From Streptomyces sp. NBC_01454 (GTDB taxonomy: Bacteria > Actinomycetota > Actinomycetes > Streptomycetales > Streptomycetaceae): a stretch of 64,000 nucleotides of DNA. The translations under genes and the position numbers were made by a program. The first letter of the stretch is position 1; every line of letters starts with the position of its first letter. Under the pieces are notes generated by a model. That model was not told where the DNA came from. It made no database searches and worked only from the letters and a program-made list of their open reading frames with translations. Below are positions 8,826 to 17,828 of this stretch, one piece after another. The stretch is from the NCBI RefSeq assembly GCF_036227565.1, contig NZ_CP109460.1, forward strand, positions 3,224,001 through 3,288,000, read 5' to 3'.

Positions 8826-9303
8826 GCGCTCGAAGCCTTTCGCTCGCTCTCGTACCGGATGTTCCCCGCGATGTCCGGAACTCACCCTTCCCCGCCTCGA
8901 CTGCCCGGCCTCTCTCCCCTGAAACACCTGGGAACCCTTGGCGCAACAGGCCGTCCCGCCCAAGGCTATGCCCAGGCACCCCCTGCCTTTCGCCGACATC
9001 CGGTCACACACGGATAACACATACCTCTGAGCGGACAAGAACGATCGGCATCGATCCGCTTCGATCGGGCAGTATCGCCACAAAGCGAGGACGGGCGAGG
9101 ACGGAAGACATCCGGTGGCCGGCTCTTACCATTCCCCGCCCGCACGGGGCGCGGTTTGCCGCAAAGGAGCGTGCGTTGTCGGACCCGCCCATTACATTCG
9201 ATGGCACGGCGGGCCCTGTGATCGTGCGCACTGGTCCCGGAGCGGGTGCAGGAGTGACGGCTGAGGTGTGAGCCCGGTGGCGGCGGGCAGGGATGAGGAC
9301 CCG
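8826..9303. other. Divergent regulatory region with a candidate leader ORF
   Basis: 478 bp between the STAS and sigma genes. Apart from the small frame at 9176-9271, no gene is convincing. It presumably carries both divergent promoters. Confidence 0.45.
9176..9271 (+). CDS. Candidate 31-aa leader peptide upstream of ECF sigma gene
   Basis: TTG 9176 is 6 nt after AAAGGAG and begins SDPPITFDGTAGPVIVRTGP, ending at TGA 9269-9271, 32 bp before the sigma ATG. The peptide is low in Arg/Ala compared with random high-GC frames. It could be a leader peptide, or an alternative N-terminal region of the sigma gene lost by a frameshift. Evidence is limited to the ribosome-binding site and composition. 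Confidence 0.3.
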   Translation: MSDPPITFDGTAGPVIVRTGPGAGAGVTAEV

Positions 9304-10005
9304 ATGGGACACGACGCGTCACCGCGTTGGGACAGGCGCATGCAGCAGCGGCTCGCGCACGGCGAGGCCGCGGCGCTCGGCGAGCTCTACGACCGCTTCG
9401 CCTCTCTCGTGCACAGCCTCGCCCACCGCGTCCTGGACGACGAGGACGCCGCCGACCGCGTCACCCGCGAAGTCTTCGCCTCCCTCTGGGAACACCCGGA
9501 TTCCTACGACCCCAAGCAGGGCACCCTGCGCTCCTGGGTCGCCGCCGTCACCCGCCACCAGGCCGTCCAGCGGCTGCGCCAGACCGAGGCCGCCTCGGCG
9601 CGCGACGGCGGGGCCGGGTCCCCTGAGTCCGCCGAGATAGAGCAGAAGATTCACGAGGCCTCCACCGCCGCCCGCGCCGACTACATCGTCACGTCCATGC
9701 CCGCACCCCTGCGGGCCGCCCTGGAGCTGGCGTACTTCCAGCGCCGGGACTACCGCCAGACCGCCGCCGACCTGGGCGTCACGGAGGACGAGGCCCGGCG
9801 CCGGCTCCGTCTGGGACTGCAACTGCTGTCCACCGCCCACCATCACCAGGCCCTGCCGCCGGCCCACCGCACCGCGCACCCGGCGCACCCCGCCCGCGCC
9901 CCGCACGGCCCGCACGCTCCCCGCGGCCCGCGCCCGCCAGGCTCCCCGTTCACCGGCCCGGGGACCTCCGCTCCGCCCGGCCCGGGCCATGGACGGTCCC
10001 TGTGA
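9304..10005 (+). CDS. ECF-type RNA polymerase sigma factor
   Basis: 233 residues from ATG 9304; GTG 9268 is an alternative. Sigma region 2 spans about 20-95 (ALGELYDRFASLVHSLAHRV, VFASLWEHPDSYDPKQGTLR). Region 4 is at about 130-180 (PLRAALELAYFQRRDYRQTA then LGVTEDEARRRLRLGLQLL). A ~50-residue His/Pro-rich tail (HHHQALPPAHRTAHPAHPAR) is unusual and could bind metal, though this is only a composition observation. The stop overlaps the start of the zinc-finger anti-sigma gene by GTGA, the standard arrangement for a sigma/anti-sigma pair. Confidence 0.88.
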   Translation: MGHDASPRWDRRMQQRLAHGEAAALGELYDRFASLVHSLAHRVLDDEDAADRVTREVFASLWEHPDSYDPKQGTLRSWVAAVTRHQAVQRLRQTEAASARDGGAGSPESAEIEQKIHEASTAARADYIVTSMPAPLRAALELAYFQRRDYRQTAADLGVTEDEARRRLRLGLQLLSTAHHHQALPPAHRTAHPAHPARAPHGPHAPRGPRPPGSPFTGPGTSAPPGPGHGRSL

Positions 10006-11333
10006 ACGGCCCGGACGAGTGGGACGGCCGCGAGCTGCCCAGCAGCCCCGGCGAACGGCCGCGGATACCGTCACCGCGCTCCGCCGCCGAGGACCACGGC
10101 CCGCTCCCGGACGCCCCGCCCCCGCCCGTCCCCGAGCCGGAGGGCGCCGAGGACGGCCCCCACCTGCCGGAGGCCGTGGTCGAGCCGCCCGTCGCCCCCG
10201 TGATCCTTCCGGCGCCGGCCGGCGACCCGCCGCACCGGGTCCTCAAGTCGCTGCTCGGCGCCTGGGCACTGTCGGCCTGCTCCGCGGAGGAGACGGCCGC
10301 CGTCGAGGCCCATCTGACCGACTGCGCCTCCTGCGCGGACGAAGCGCTGCGGCTGCGCGAGGCCGTCGGGCTGCTGCACCCCGCCGACAGCCTCGACCTC
10401 GATCCGCTGCTGCGCTCCCGTGTGCTGGAGGGCTGCCTCGGCCGGCGGCCGGCCCGTATCCCGGTACCCGAGTGGGCGACGCCGTACGACGCGGAGACCG
10501 CCAAGCTGGACGCGCTGCTGCGGGACATGGGCGAGGCGGAGTGGCGCGCCCCGGTGCGGCTGCGCTGGTTCGAGGGCGAGCGCCCGGTCGAGCGGGAGAC
10601 CACCGTCGCCGGTGTCATGGGACATCTGATGGCGGTGGACGGCCTGGTCGCCACGGCCCTCGGGCTGACCGACCCGCTCGGCACCGCCGCCCCGCCGGGC
10701 ACCCCCGACCCCCTCATCCGTACGGAAACGTTCTGGCGGGCGGCGGACGAGGAGCAGAGCCCGCTCGCCACCCACGCCCCGTGGCGCGACCAGAGCAGTG
10801 CGCTGATCCGCCAGGTGTCGTTCGCCGGCACCAGGGTCGCCGAACTCGCCGTGCGCTACGGCGACTTCCGGCTCCCGCTGCGCGATTCGTTCCTCGACCG
10901 CGCCTTCGAGTGCTGGGTCCATGCCGGCGACATCGCCGAGGCGGTGGACTATCCGTACGAGCCCCCGGCCGCGGCCCACCTCCACCAGCTGGTCGACCTC
11001 GCCGCCCGGCTGCTGCCCAGTGCGCTGGCCGGCCGCCGGAGGGCCGGGCTCGCCGCGCCGCCGCAGCGGCTGGTCGAGGCGGGCGCCCCGGGCCGCACCC
11101 TCCATCTGGAGGTCGAGGGCAACGGCGGCGGCCACTGGTACATACCGCTGGATTCGCCGGCCGCCCTCGGCACCCCGGAGCACACGGTCGCCCATATCGC
11201 CCTGGACAGCGCCGAGTTCTGCCAGCTGGCCGCCGGCCACATCTCCCCCGAGGAGGCCGCGGCGGGCCAGCTCGGCGAACGCGACGCGATCCGGGACGTC
11301 CTCTTCGCGACCGCGTCGCTCTCGCGCCTTTAG
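10002..11333 (+). CDS. Anti-sigma factor: zinc finger fused to MDMPI domain
   Basis: 443 residues from GTG 10002, overlapping the sigma stop. A Pro-rich N-terminal tail of ~75 residues precedes a ZAS/zf-HC2 segment with the His-x3-Cys-x2-Cys signature (AVEAHLTDCASCADEALRL, about 100-125). That segment binds Zn and holds the sigma factor. After a linker comes a complete mycothiol-dependent maleylpyruvate-isomerase-like region (about 165-440), with metal-site histidines in VMGHLMAVDGL and ECWVHAGDIAEAV. No membrane helix is present, so the protein should be a soluble anti-sigma. The fused MDMPI domain could sense thiol state. A tandem 19-bp repeat begins at its stop codon. Confidence 0.85.
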   Translation: MNGPDEWDGRELPSSPGERPRIPSPRSAAEDHGPLPDAPPPPVPEPEGAEDGPHLPEAVVEPPVAPVILPAPAGDPPHRVLKSLLGAWALSACSAEETAAVEAHLTDCASCADEALRLREAVGLLHPADSLDLDPLLRSRVLEGCLGRRPARIPVPEWATPYDAETAKLDALLRDMGEAEWRAPVRLRWFEGERPVERETTVAGVMGHLMAVDGLVATALGLTDPLGTAAPPGTPDPLIRTETFWRAADEEQSPLATHAPWRDQSSALIRQVSFAGTRVAELAVRYGDFRLPLRDSFLDRAFECWVHAGDIAEAVDYPYEPPAAAHLHQLVDLAARLLPSALAGRRRAGLAAPPQRLVEAGAPGRTLHLEVEGNGGGHWYIPLDSPAALGTPEHTVAHIALDSAEFCQLAAGHISPEEAAAGQLGERDAIRDVLFATASLSRL

Positions 11334-11401
11334 AGCCGGCCATACCTCTGGAGCTCGCCAGTACCTCTGGAGCCGGCCGGTGCCTCTGGAGCCGGCCAGT
11401 A
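11327..11401. repeat. Four-copy 19-bp tandem repeat across the anti-sigma stop codon
   Basis: Unit consensus CCTCTGGAGCCGGCCAGTA. Copies lie at 11327-11344 (18 bp, contains the TAG stop), 11345-11363, 11364-11382 and 11383-11401. The first copy overlaps coding sequence, so the array probably arose by slippage from the gene end. Confidence 0.85.
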
Positions 11402-11499
11402 GGGGGCGGTCGAACATGTCCCGTAGGGGGTCTTGGCGCCCCCTCGGGGCCACAACGTGAGCGGTGCGGAGGGTATTCCGTGTCGGGGGAGGGACTCGG

Positions 11500-12390
11500 T
11501 CAGGCGAAGACGACCGTGCGGCTGCCGTTGAGCAGGACCCGGCGCTCGCTGTGCCACTTCACGGCCCGGGCCAGCGCCTGGCACTCGACGTCCCGGCCGA
11601 TCGCCACGAGCTGGTCCGGGGTGACCTCGTGACCGACCCGCTCGACCTCTTGCTCGATGATCGGGCCCTCGTCGAGGTCCGCGGTGACGTAGTGCGCGGT
11701 GGCGCCGATGAGCTTCACACCGCGGGCGTGGGCCTGGTGGTAGGGCTTGGCGCCCTTGAAGCTCGGGAGGAAGGAGTGGTGGATGTTGATGATCCGGCCG
11801 GACAGCGCCTTGCACAGATCGTCGGAGAGCACCTGCATGTAGCGGGCGAGGACCACCAGCTCGACCTGCTCGGCCTCGACCAGCTCCAGCAGTCGCGCCT
11901 CGGCCTCGGCCTTGGTGTCGCGGGTGACCGGAATGTGATGGAAGGGGATGTCGTACGAGCCGGCCAGCGCGGCGAAGTCCGTGTGGTTGGAGACCACGGC
12001 CGCGATCTCGACCGGCAGCGCGCCGATCCGGGAGCGGAAGAGCAGGTCGTTGAGGCAGTGCCCGAAGCGGGACACCATCAGGATGATCCGCATCTTCTCG
12101 TCGGCCCGGTGGATCTGCCAGTCCATGCCGAAGGAGTCGCCCACCGCCGCGAAGCTGGCCCGCAGCTTGTCGACGCTCACCGAGGCGTCGGCGCTGAAGT
12201 GGACCCGCATGAAGAACAGCCCGGTGTCGTGGTCGCCGAACTGCTGGCTGTCCTCGATGTTGCAGCCGGTGATGAAGAGGTAGCTGGACACGGCGTGCAC
12301 GATGCCCTGCTTGTCCGGGCAGGACAGGGTGAGGACGTACTGATCGTTCCGACCGTGCGGACCGGGCTGGGTGGGCTGCGACTCGCTCAT
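11500..12390 (-). CDS. purU: Formyltetrahydrofolate deformylase
   Basis: 296 residues from ATG 12390. It hydrolyses 10-formyl-THF to formate plus THF, balancing one-carbon units. An N-terminal ACT domain (about 15-90, YVLTLSCPDKQGIVHAVSSY) is followed by a formyltransferase-fold catalytic domain (about 95-296). The active-site His lies in INIHHSFLPSFKG and the Asp/Gly region in TAHYVTADLDEGPIIEQ. Length and both domains match the family. It is followed upstream in the same direction by the 12881 gene, which may be co-transcribed (~30 bp gap). Confidence 0.95.
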   Translation of the reverse strand: MSESQPTQPGPHGRNDQYVLTLSCPDKQGIVHAVSSYLFITGCNIEDSQQFGDHDTGLFFMRVHFSADASVSVDKLRASFAAVGDSFGMDWQIHRADEKMRIILMVSRFGHCLNDLLFRSRIGALPVEIAAVVSNHTDFAALAGSYDIPFHHIPVTRDTKAEAEARLLELVEAEQVELVVLARYMQVLSDDLCKALSGRIINIHHSFLPSFKGAKPYHQAHARGVKLIGATAHYVTADLDEGPIIEQEVERVGHEVTPDQLVAIGRDVECQALARAVKWHSERRVLLNGSRTVVFA

Positions 12391-12422
12391 GACCTCATAG
12401 GGTCGCACACCTGCGGAGCAGG

Positions 12423-12881
12423 TCAGGCCGGGGCGTCCGCCTGACCGGTCATGATGGCCAGCACCTCCAGCGAGCGGGGCGCGGTGTCGGGGTCCTCGCC
12501 GTCCGCGGTCGCCAGCTGCACATGGGCCTCCCGGGCCGCGCGGACGGCGTCCGGCCAGCCCTGGTGCTCCATGTACGCCGCGACCGGTGCGTCCGCGCCG
12601 ACCTGGTGCATGAGGCGCAGCACCCGCAGCACGGCGGCGTCGACGAGCTGGGCCTCCTGGCTGTCGCGGAAGATCGTGCCGACGTACTTCTCGGCGGACC
12701 AGTTGTCCAGCCAGGTGTCCTCGACGAGCCGGTAGACGGCGTCGGTGACATCGCCGTAGCCGGGCCGGCCGGTCAGCCAGGTCTCCTGCTGGAAGGCGGG
12801 GTCGGAGAGCATGTGCAGCGCGGAGCGCACATTGCTGCGCCAGCGCCACCACGGCATGTCGTTGAGCGGCATGCCGCCCAT
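12423..12881 (-). CDS. Conserved hypothetical protein next to purU
   Basis: 152 residues from ATG 12881 (MGGMPLNDMPWWRWRSN); ATG 12872 and upstream GTGs are alternatives, and none has a strong Shine-Dalgarno. The sequence is Trp-rich and helical (LVEDTWLDNWSAEKYVGTIF, VLRVLRLMHQVGADAPV), with no membrane segment or catalytic signature. The conserved SCO4403-4404-like neighbourhood with purU (recalled, not searched) suggests a core streptomycete gene of unknown function. Confidence 0.75.
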   Translation of the reverse strand: MGGMPLNDMPWWRWRSNVRSALHMLSDPAFQQETWLTGRPGYGDVTDAVYRLVEDTWLDNWSAEKYVGTIFRDSQEAQLVDAAVLRVLRLMHQVGADAPVAAYMEHQGWPDAVRAAREAHVQLATADGEDPDTAPRSLEVLAIMTGQADAPA

Positions 12882-13052
12882 GGTGCTCGAGCGACGGCCG
12901 CGACGGGAAGACTTCTCCGAACCTTGCACAGTATTGGATCGTACGTTCCGGTCAGGTGATCTCAAGCAGCCCCCTGGAGTTCACCTCAGCGTCACCATCC
13001 CTTGCCTTATCGTCACTCGCCCGTTCCGGGCAGGACGGAAGGCTGCGGTGTC

Positions 13053-14402
13053 ATGACCGGACGGCGACGCCCCCTCCCCCGCCCCTTCCCCCGCGCGCGC
13101 GTGGTCCCGATCGCCTCGGCGGCGGCATGTACGGCGGTCATCGCGTCGCTGCTCGCGGGCTGCGGCGCGCTCCCCGGCTCGGGGGATTCCGGGGAGAAGC
13201 CGCCGATCACGGTCATGACCTGGGCGCCCGAGGACACCAAGGCGACCAATATGCCGGGGATGCCGGCCATGGCGCAGGCCTACGCCCGCTGGGTCAACTC
13301 CCGCGGCGGCATCAGGGGCCACCATCTGAGGGTGCTGACCTGCAACGAGCGCAATGACTCGGTGTACGCCGCGCAGTGCGCACAGCGCGCGGTGGAAGCG
13401 GGCGCGGTCGCCGTCGTCGGCTCGTACAGTCAGTTCGGCCGCTCGTTCATGTCACCGCTGGAGGTCAAGGGCATCCCCTTCATCGGCGGTTACGGCGCCT
13501 CGGACGAGGAGTTCGAGAGCCCGCTGTCCTACCCCGTCAACGGGGGCCAGGCCTCCCTGCTCGCCGGGAACGGCCGCCAGCTGGCCGGCGACTGCAAGCG
13601 CGTCGCGCTGGTCCGCCCGGACACCATTCAGGGCGACCAGATGCCGTCGCTGCTCAACTCCGGCCTGACGAACGGCCACCGGCACCCGGCCAAGGACATC
13701 AAGGCGCCCGAGGACGGCACCGACTACTCGTCGGAGGTGAACCGCGCGCTGGACGGGGTGGACGCCGACCCGGCCGTCCACGGCACGGCCCAGGCCGGCG
13801 GCACGGCGGACGGCTCGTGCGTGACCGCCTCGCTCGGCGACCACACCGACACGTTCTTCGACTCGTTCCGGCGGCTCCAGGAGGACAGCCCCCGGGTGCG
13901 GGTCGCCTCCGTCCTCGGCAGCGTCGGCCAGTCGCTGATCAACCGTACGGGCGGCACGGCCGGGCCGCTGGAGGGCGCGGACATCACCGGCTGGTACCCG
14001 GTCGCCGGGGATCACCGCTGGGACCCGATGCGCAAGGTGATCACCGACTTCGCCTTCGACGACAACCGCATCGACCCGGCCGACCAGGGCGTCCAGACCA
14101 CCTGGATCGCCTACACCGTGCTGCGCTCGCTCATCGAGCAGCTCGACGACCGGGGCACCGAGGACATCACCTCGCACACCCTGCAGCAGGCGCTGGACCG
14201 CGGGGACCGCGCCGTCGACACCGGCGGGCTGACCCCCAAGCTGCGCTGGCGCGACGAGGACATGCTCGCCGTCCAGGACTTCCCGCGCATCGTGAACGGG
14301 ACGGTGACCTATCAGGTCGTACGGAACGGCGAGTTGGTCGCCGCCCGGAAGGGCTTCGTGAACGTCACCGGCACGCTGGAGCGGCGGCACACCGACAACT
14401 GA
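13053..14402 (+). CDS. Branched-chain-amino-acid-type substrate-binding lipoprotein
   Basis: 449 residues from ATG 13053 after GGAAGG. A signal peptide with a lipobox ends at Cys37 (SLLAGC). The rest is a type-I periplasmic binding fold: a first lobe with the ITVMTWAPEDTKATN opening, RWVNSRGGIRGHHLRVL and AVVGSYSQFG, and a second lobe with VTASLGDHTDTFFDSF and ITGWYPVAGD. By family it would capture a small molecule for an ABC importer or a sensor, but no permease or ATPase genes are nearby, so it may work alone as a receptor. Ligand unknown. Confidence 0.82.
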   Translation: MTGRRRPLPRPFPRARVVPIASAAACTAVIASLLAGCGALPGSGDSGEKPPITVMTWAPEDTKATNMPGMPAMAQAYARWVNSRGGIRGHHLRVLTCNERNDSVYAAQCAQRAVEAGAVAVVGSYSQFGRSFMSPLEVKGIPFIGGYGASDEEFESPLSYPVNGGQASLLAGNGRQLAGDCKRVALVRPDTIQGDQMPSLLNSGLTNGHRHPAKDIKAPEDGTDYSSEVNRALDGVDADPAVHGTAQAGGTADGSCVTASLGDHTDTFFDSFRRLQEDSPRVRVASVLGSVGQSLINRTGGTAGPLEGADITGWYPVAGDHRWDPMRKVITDFAFDDNRIDPADQGVQTTWIAYTVLRSLIEQLDDRGTEDITSHTLQQALDRGDRAVDTGGLTPKLRWRDEDMLAVQDFPRIVNGTVTYQVVRNGELVAARKGFVNVTGTLERRHTDN

Positions 14403-14439
14403 GCGGGACGGGGTGGGCCGCCGCCCGCCCCCACGGGGC

Positions 14440-16230
14440 TCAGAGCTGCTCGGGGCGGCGCTCCGTCAGGCCGTACTTCCGGGCGAGCGGGTTCCAGATC
14501 TGGGCCGCCTGCCGTTTGGCCTGGGTCGCCTGGCCGCTGGCCACATTGGCCTGGGCGGCCTGCCCGGTGCCCCTGGCCCGGCCCTTGTGGCAGCCCTTCT
14601 TGCCGCCGACCTGGCCGGCCCAGGCCGCGTAGTGGTTGTCCGCGGCGGCCGAGGACTGCCAGGCCTTGGTGAGGGCGGCGGTCAGCCGGGCGTGGTCGGG
14701 GATCTTGTCGACGGAGAGCTGCTGCAGCCGCTTCACCAGATCGTTGCGCTGCCCGGCCGCGGACCGCAGGTCCTTGGCCGCGCCGCCGAGGTTGCTGCAG
14801 GTCTTGATGCCGTTGACGGCGCCGATCACCGAGGAGCGGCTGTTGTTGCTGTCGCCCAGCAGCGCGTCCAGGTCCTTGGCCTGTGCCTGGGCCGGGTCGG
14901 CGGACGGCTTCGGCTGCTCCGACTGCTGGGGCGCCGTGGAGGCACCGGCCCCGGAGTCCTGCTTCTTCGCGCTGTCGTCACTGCTGCCGCCGCTCAGCGC
15001 CCAGCCGAGGCCGAGGCCGGCGCCGGCGAGCACCACGATGACGATGCCGATGACCGCGGCCGCGGGGAGCCGCCGGCGCCCGCCGCCGGCGTCATCGTCA
15101 TCGTACGGGGCCTGCGCGCCGTGGCCGCCGGGCGGCGGGAACTGCTGGCCGTACTGCTGCTGGGGCGGCTGGCCCGGCCCGTACGGCGAGTGGCCCGGGT
15201 CCTCGAAGCGCGGCAGCTGTGCCGTGGAGTCCGGTGCCCCGGTCTGTCCGGGCGTGCCCGGTCCGTCGCGGAAGAGGCCGTCGAACTCGGCGGGCGTGGG
15301 GCGGTCGCCGGGTGCGCCGGGGCGGACGCCGTACGGGGCGCCGGGCGGCGGGGGCGGCGCGCCGGCGCCCACCGGCGGGATGAGCTGGGTGGCCTCGGCG
15401 TCGCCCGCGCCCTGGGCGCCGGGCATCGGCTGGGCGGCGCCCCGGGGGCCGCCGTGCTGCGGCTTGATCGCGCGCAGCATGGTGGTGGACTCGTCGGGCG
15501 TCTCCGGTCGGGAGCGCGCCTCGGGCGGCAGCGGCGCGGCACCGCCCGGCTGCCCGCCTATGGGGGGAATCAGCGCGGTGGCCTCCGCATCGCCCGAGAC
15601 GGGCGGCAGCGGTGCGCCGGTCTGCGGGGTCGCCTTCACCAGCGCTCCGGACGGGCCCTGGGGCTGCTGTCCGTACGGCTGCTGGGGCGGGGGCTGCTGG
15701 CCGTATGCCTGCTGAGGGGGCTGGTGGCCGGCGTCGTAGGGGCCCTCGGGCGGCAGTGCGCCGGGTGCGCCCTGGCCGCCGTACGTCGGCGCGGCCTGGC
15801 CCTCGGGACCGGCCGGCTGCTGCGGCATCGCGGGCGGGACGGGCGGCAGCGGCGGCTGCCCCTGGGGCGGCGCCGGGAAGCCCTGGCCGCCCTGCGGCTG
15901 CGGCGGCCCGGGGGCCTGCGGGTGCTGCGGCTGTCCCTGCGGTGCGCCGTGGCCCTGCTGTTGATCTTGGCTGAAACCGTACTGCTGGTCCTGGCCGTAA
16001 CCCTGCGGCGGCTCCTGCCCGTACCCCTGCGCGGGCGCCTCGCCGTACGGCTGGGGGGCGGGGGCGGCCTGCTCACCGGGGCCCCAGGGCTGACCCCAGG
16101 GCTGGCCGGCGGCCGGCGCGGGCTGCTGTTCGGGCACCCACGGCTCGCCGTTGGCGGGCAGCACAATGCCCTCTCGGGCGGGACCGGCCGCAGAATTCTG
16201 CGGGTCGTGACCCTGTCCGCTCTGCGTCAC
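14440..16230 (-). CDS. Pro/Gln/Gly-rich single-pass membrane protein
   Basis: 596 residues from GTG 16230, with AGGAG 6 nt upstream; TTG 16245 is in frame. Residues 1-370 are low-complexity and repeat QGYGQ/QPYGQ and QATALIPP-like blocks (ATALIPPIG, ATQLIPPVG). The latter resemble the phospho-threonine motifs of FHA-binding proteins. One helix (AVIGIVIVVLAGAGLGLGWA, ~395-420) leads to a ~170-residue extracellular domain with cysteines in IKTCSNLGG and GKKGCHKGR. Its layout resembles streptomycete membrane proteins thought to be kinase substrates or wall-associated, and no enzyme activity is evident. It ends convergently 37 bp from the binding lipoprotein gene. Confidence 0.78.
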   Translation of the reverse strand: MTQSGQGHDPQNSAAGPAREGIVLPANGEPWVPEQQPAPAAGQPWGQPWGPGEQAAPAPQPYGEAPAQGYGQEPPQGYGQDQQYGFSQDQQQGHGAPQGQPQHPQAPGPPQPQGGQGFPAPPQGQPPLPPVPPAMPQQPAGPEGQAAPTYGGQGAPGALPPEGPYDAGHQPPQQAYGQQPPPQQPYGQQPQGPSGALVKATPQTGAPLPPVSGDAEATALIPPIGGQPGGAAPLPPEARSRPETPDESTTMLRAIKPQHGGPRGAAQPMPGAQGAGDAEATQLIPPVGAGAPPPPPGAPYGVRPGAPGDRPTPAEFDGLFRDGPGTPGQTGAPDSTAQLPRFEDPGHSPYGPGQPPQQQYGQQFPPPGGHGAQAPYDDDDAGGGRRRLPAAAVIGIVIVVLAGAGLGLGWALSGGSSDDSAKKQDSGAGASTAPQQSEQPKPSADPAQAQAKDLDALLGDSNNSRSSVIGAVNGIKTCSNLGGAAKDLRSAAGQRNDLVKRLQQLSVDKIPDHARLTAALTKAWQSSAAADNHYAAWAGQVGGKKGCHKGRARGTGQAAQANVASGQATQAKRQAAQIWNPLARKYGLTERRPEQL

Positions 16231-16433
16231 CGTGACTCCTACCAACGTGCAGACCTACGGAATCGTCGGCTGCACGCTACCGGGTCGCAGCAACGTTCGA
16301 CACGTCGCCTGGTCACCACCCCCGCCCGCCCCGGAACGCGGCGGACGGACCGCCTCCGCCGGCCCGCCCGCGCCGGACGACAAACCCGACGCCGCGCGAC
16401 AAATGCCGTCCATCCACCCGCACGAGGCGTTGC

Positions 16434-17828
16434 TCACGCCGCGGCGGCCCGCAGTTCCAGCCGTGCGCTGAACTCCCTGACGACGGGTTCGTCCCGGTAT
16501 GGCTCCAACCGCAGCTGGAAGTCCTCCAGATACTCCGCGCCCCGGTCCGAGCGCAGCCCGCCGAGCAACTCCACCGCCTGGGTGCCCGTGTGGCAGGCCT
16601 GCTCCACCTCGCGCTGCTGCGCCTGCGCACCGGCCAGCAGCAGCAGGCCGATGGCCCGGCGCCGCGCCCGGCCCTCCGGATGCCCGTCCAGCGCCTCCTG
16701 CGCGCGCTGTCCGGCGGGGCCCGGCTGCCCCAGATCCCGGTGGCAGTGGGCGAGTTCATCGGCCAGATAGGCCTGGTCGAAGTGGGCGATCCAGACCGGG
16801 TCGTCGCCCGCGTCGGCGGCCGCTTCGGCCCGTTCCATCGCGGTGACCGCCCGCCCGGCCACCACCTGGAAGGCCCGGCCGTCGCCCATCAGCGCATGGC
16901 CGCGCGCCTCCGCCGCACAGAACATCGCCTCCGCGCGCGGGGTGACATGGCCGCGGGCGCCCTCCTGCGCGGCGCGGGCGAGCTGGGCGATCTCGCGTGG
17001 ATTGCCGAGCGAGGCGGCGAGGTGGCTCATGCTCGCGGCCAGGACGTAACCGCCGTAGCCGCGGTCACCGGCCGCCTGGGCCAGCCGCAGCGCCTGGATG
17101 TAGTAGCGCTGGGCGAGGCCCGGCTGGCCGGTGTCGACGGCCATGTAGCCGCCCAGTTCCGTCAACCGCGCGACGGCGGCGAAGAGTTCGCGCCCCACCG
17201 ACTCACGGTAGGAGCCGGCCAGCAGCCCCGAGACGACGCTGTTGAGGTAGTGCACGACGACCGGCCGGACATGCCCGGCGCCGAAGCGGTGGTCGAGTTC
17301 GCTGAGCGCCGAGGTCATCGCGCGGACCGCCTCGACGTCCGAGATCCCCACGCGGGCCCCGGCGTTGCGGGCGACCTGGACATCGGCGCCGGTGATCAGC
17401 CAGTCGCGGCTGGGCTCGACCAGCGCCGAGGCCGCGACCGTGGAGCCGCTGAGGAAGTCGCGCCGCCCGACATCGCTGCGCCACAGCTCGCAGACCTGCT
17501 CGATCGCCCCCAGGACGGTCGGCGAGAACTGCAGCCCCACCCCGGACGCGAGGTTCTTGCCGTCGGCCATCCCGATCTCGTCGATGGTGACCGTGCGCCC
17601 CAGCTTGCGGCCCAGCGCCTCGGCGATGACGGCCGGGGCCCGGCCCCGCGGCTGCTGTCCGCGCAGCCACCGGGCCACGGAGGTCTTGTCGTAGCGGAGG
17701 TCGAGACCGTGTTCCGCACCGCACATGTTGACGCGGCGGGCGAGCCCCGCGTTGGAGCAGGCGGCCTCCTGGATCAGCGACTGGAGCCGTTCGTTGGGCT
17801 GCCGTGCGACGAGTGGCCTGGCGGCCAT
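16434..17828 (-). CDS. Long streptomycete HTH regulator with TPR-like region
   Basis: 464 residues. The N-terminus has an HTH-like segment (NAGLARRVNMCGAEHGLDLR then TSVARWLRGQQPRGRAPAVI, about 25-75). The remaining ~350 residues are helical repeats of TPR type (AQRYYIQALRLAQAAGDRGY; AEAMFCAAEARGHALMGDGR). It resembles NsdA-like pleiotropic regulators of development and antibiotics in general plan, but identity with nsdA itself is not claimed. It is divergent from the PrimPol-like gene across 464 bp. A 35-bp imperfect palindrome lies 69 bp upstream of its ATG. Confidence 0.8.
   Translation of the reverse strand: MAARPLVARQPNERLQSLIQEAACSNAGLARRVNMCGAEHGLDLRYDKTSVARWLRGQQPRGRAPAVIAEALGRKLGRTVTIDEIGMADGKNLASGVGLQFSPTVLGAIEQVCELWRSDVGRRDFLSGSTVAASALVEPSRDWLITGADVQVARNAGARVGISDVEAVRAMTSALSELDHRFGAGHVRPVVVHYLNSVVSGLLAGSYRESVGRELFAAVARLTELGGYMAVDTGQPGLAQRYYIQALRLAQAAGDRGYGGYVLAASMSHLAASLGNPREIAQLARAAQEGARGHVTPRAEAMFCAAEARGHALMGDGRAFQVVAGRAVTAMERAEAAADAGDDPVWIAHFDQAYLADELAHCHRDLGQPGPAGQRAQEALDGHPEGRARRRAIGLLLLAGAQAQQREVEQACHTGTQAVELLGGLRSDRGAEYLEDFQLRLEPYRDEPVVREFSARLELRAAAA

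Noticed and set aside
14413..16770. A 785-codon frame opposite the Pro/Gln-rich membrane protein
   Set aside because: It is the antisense of a low-complexity gene and contains no recognisable motif.
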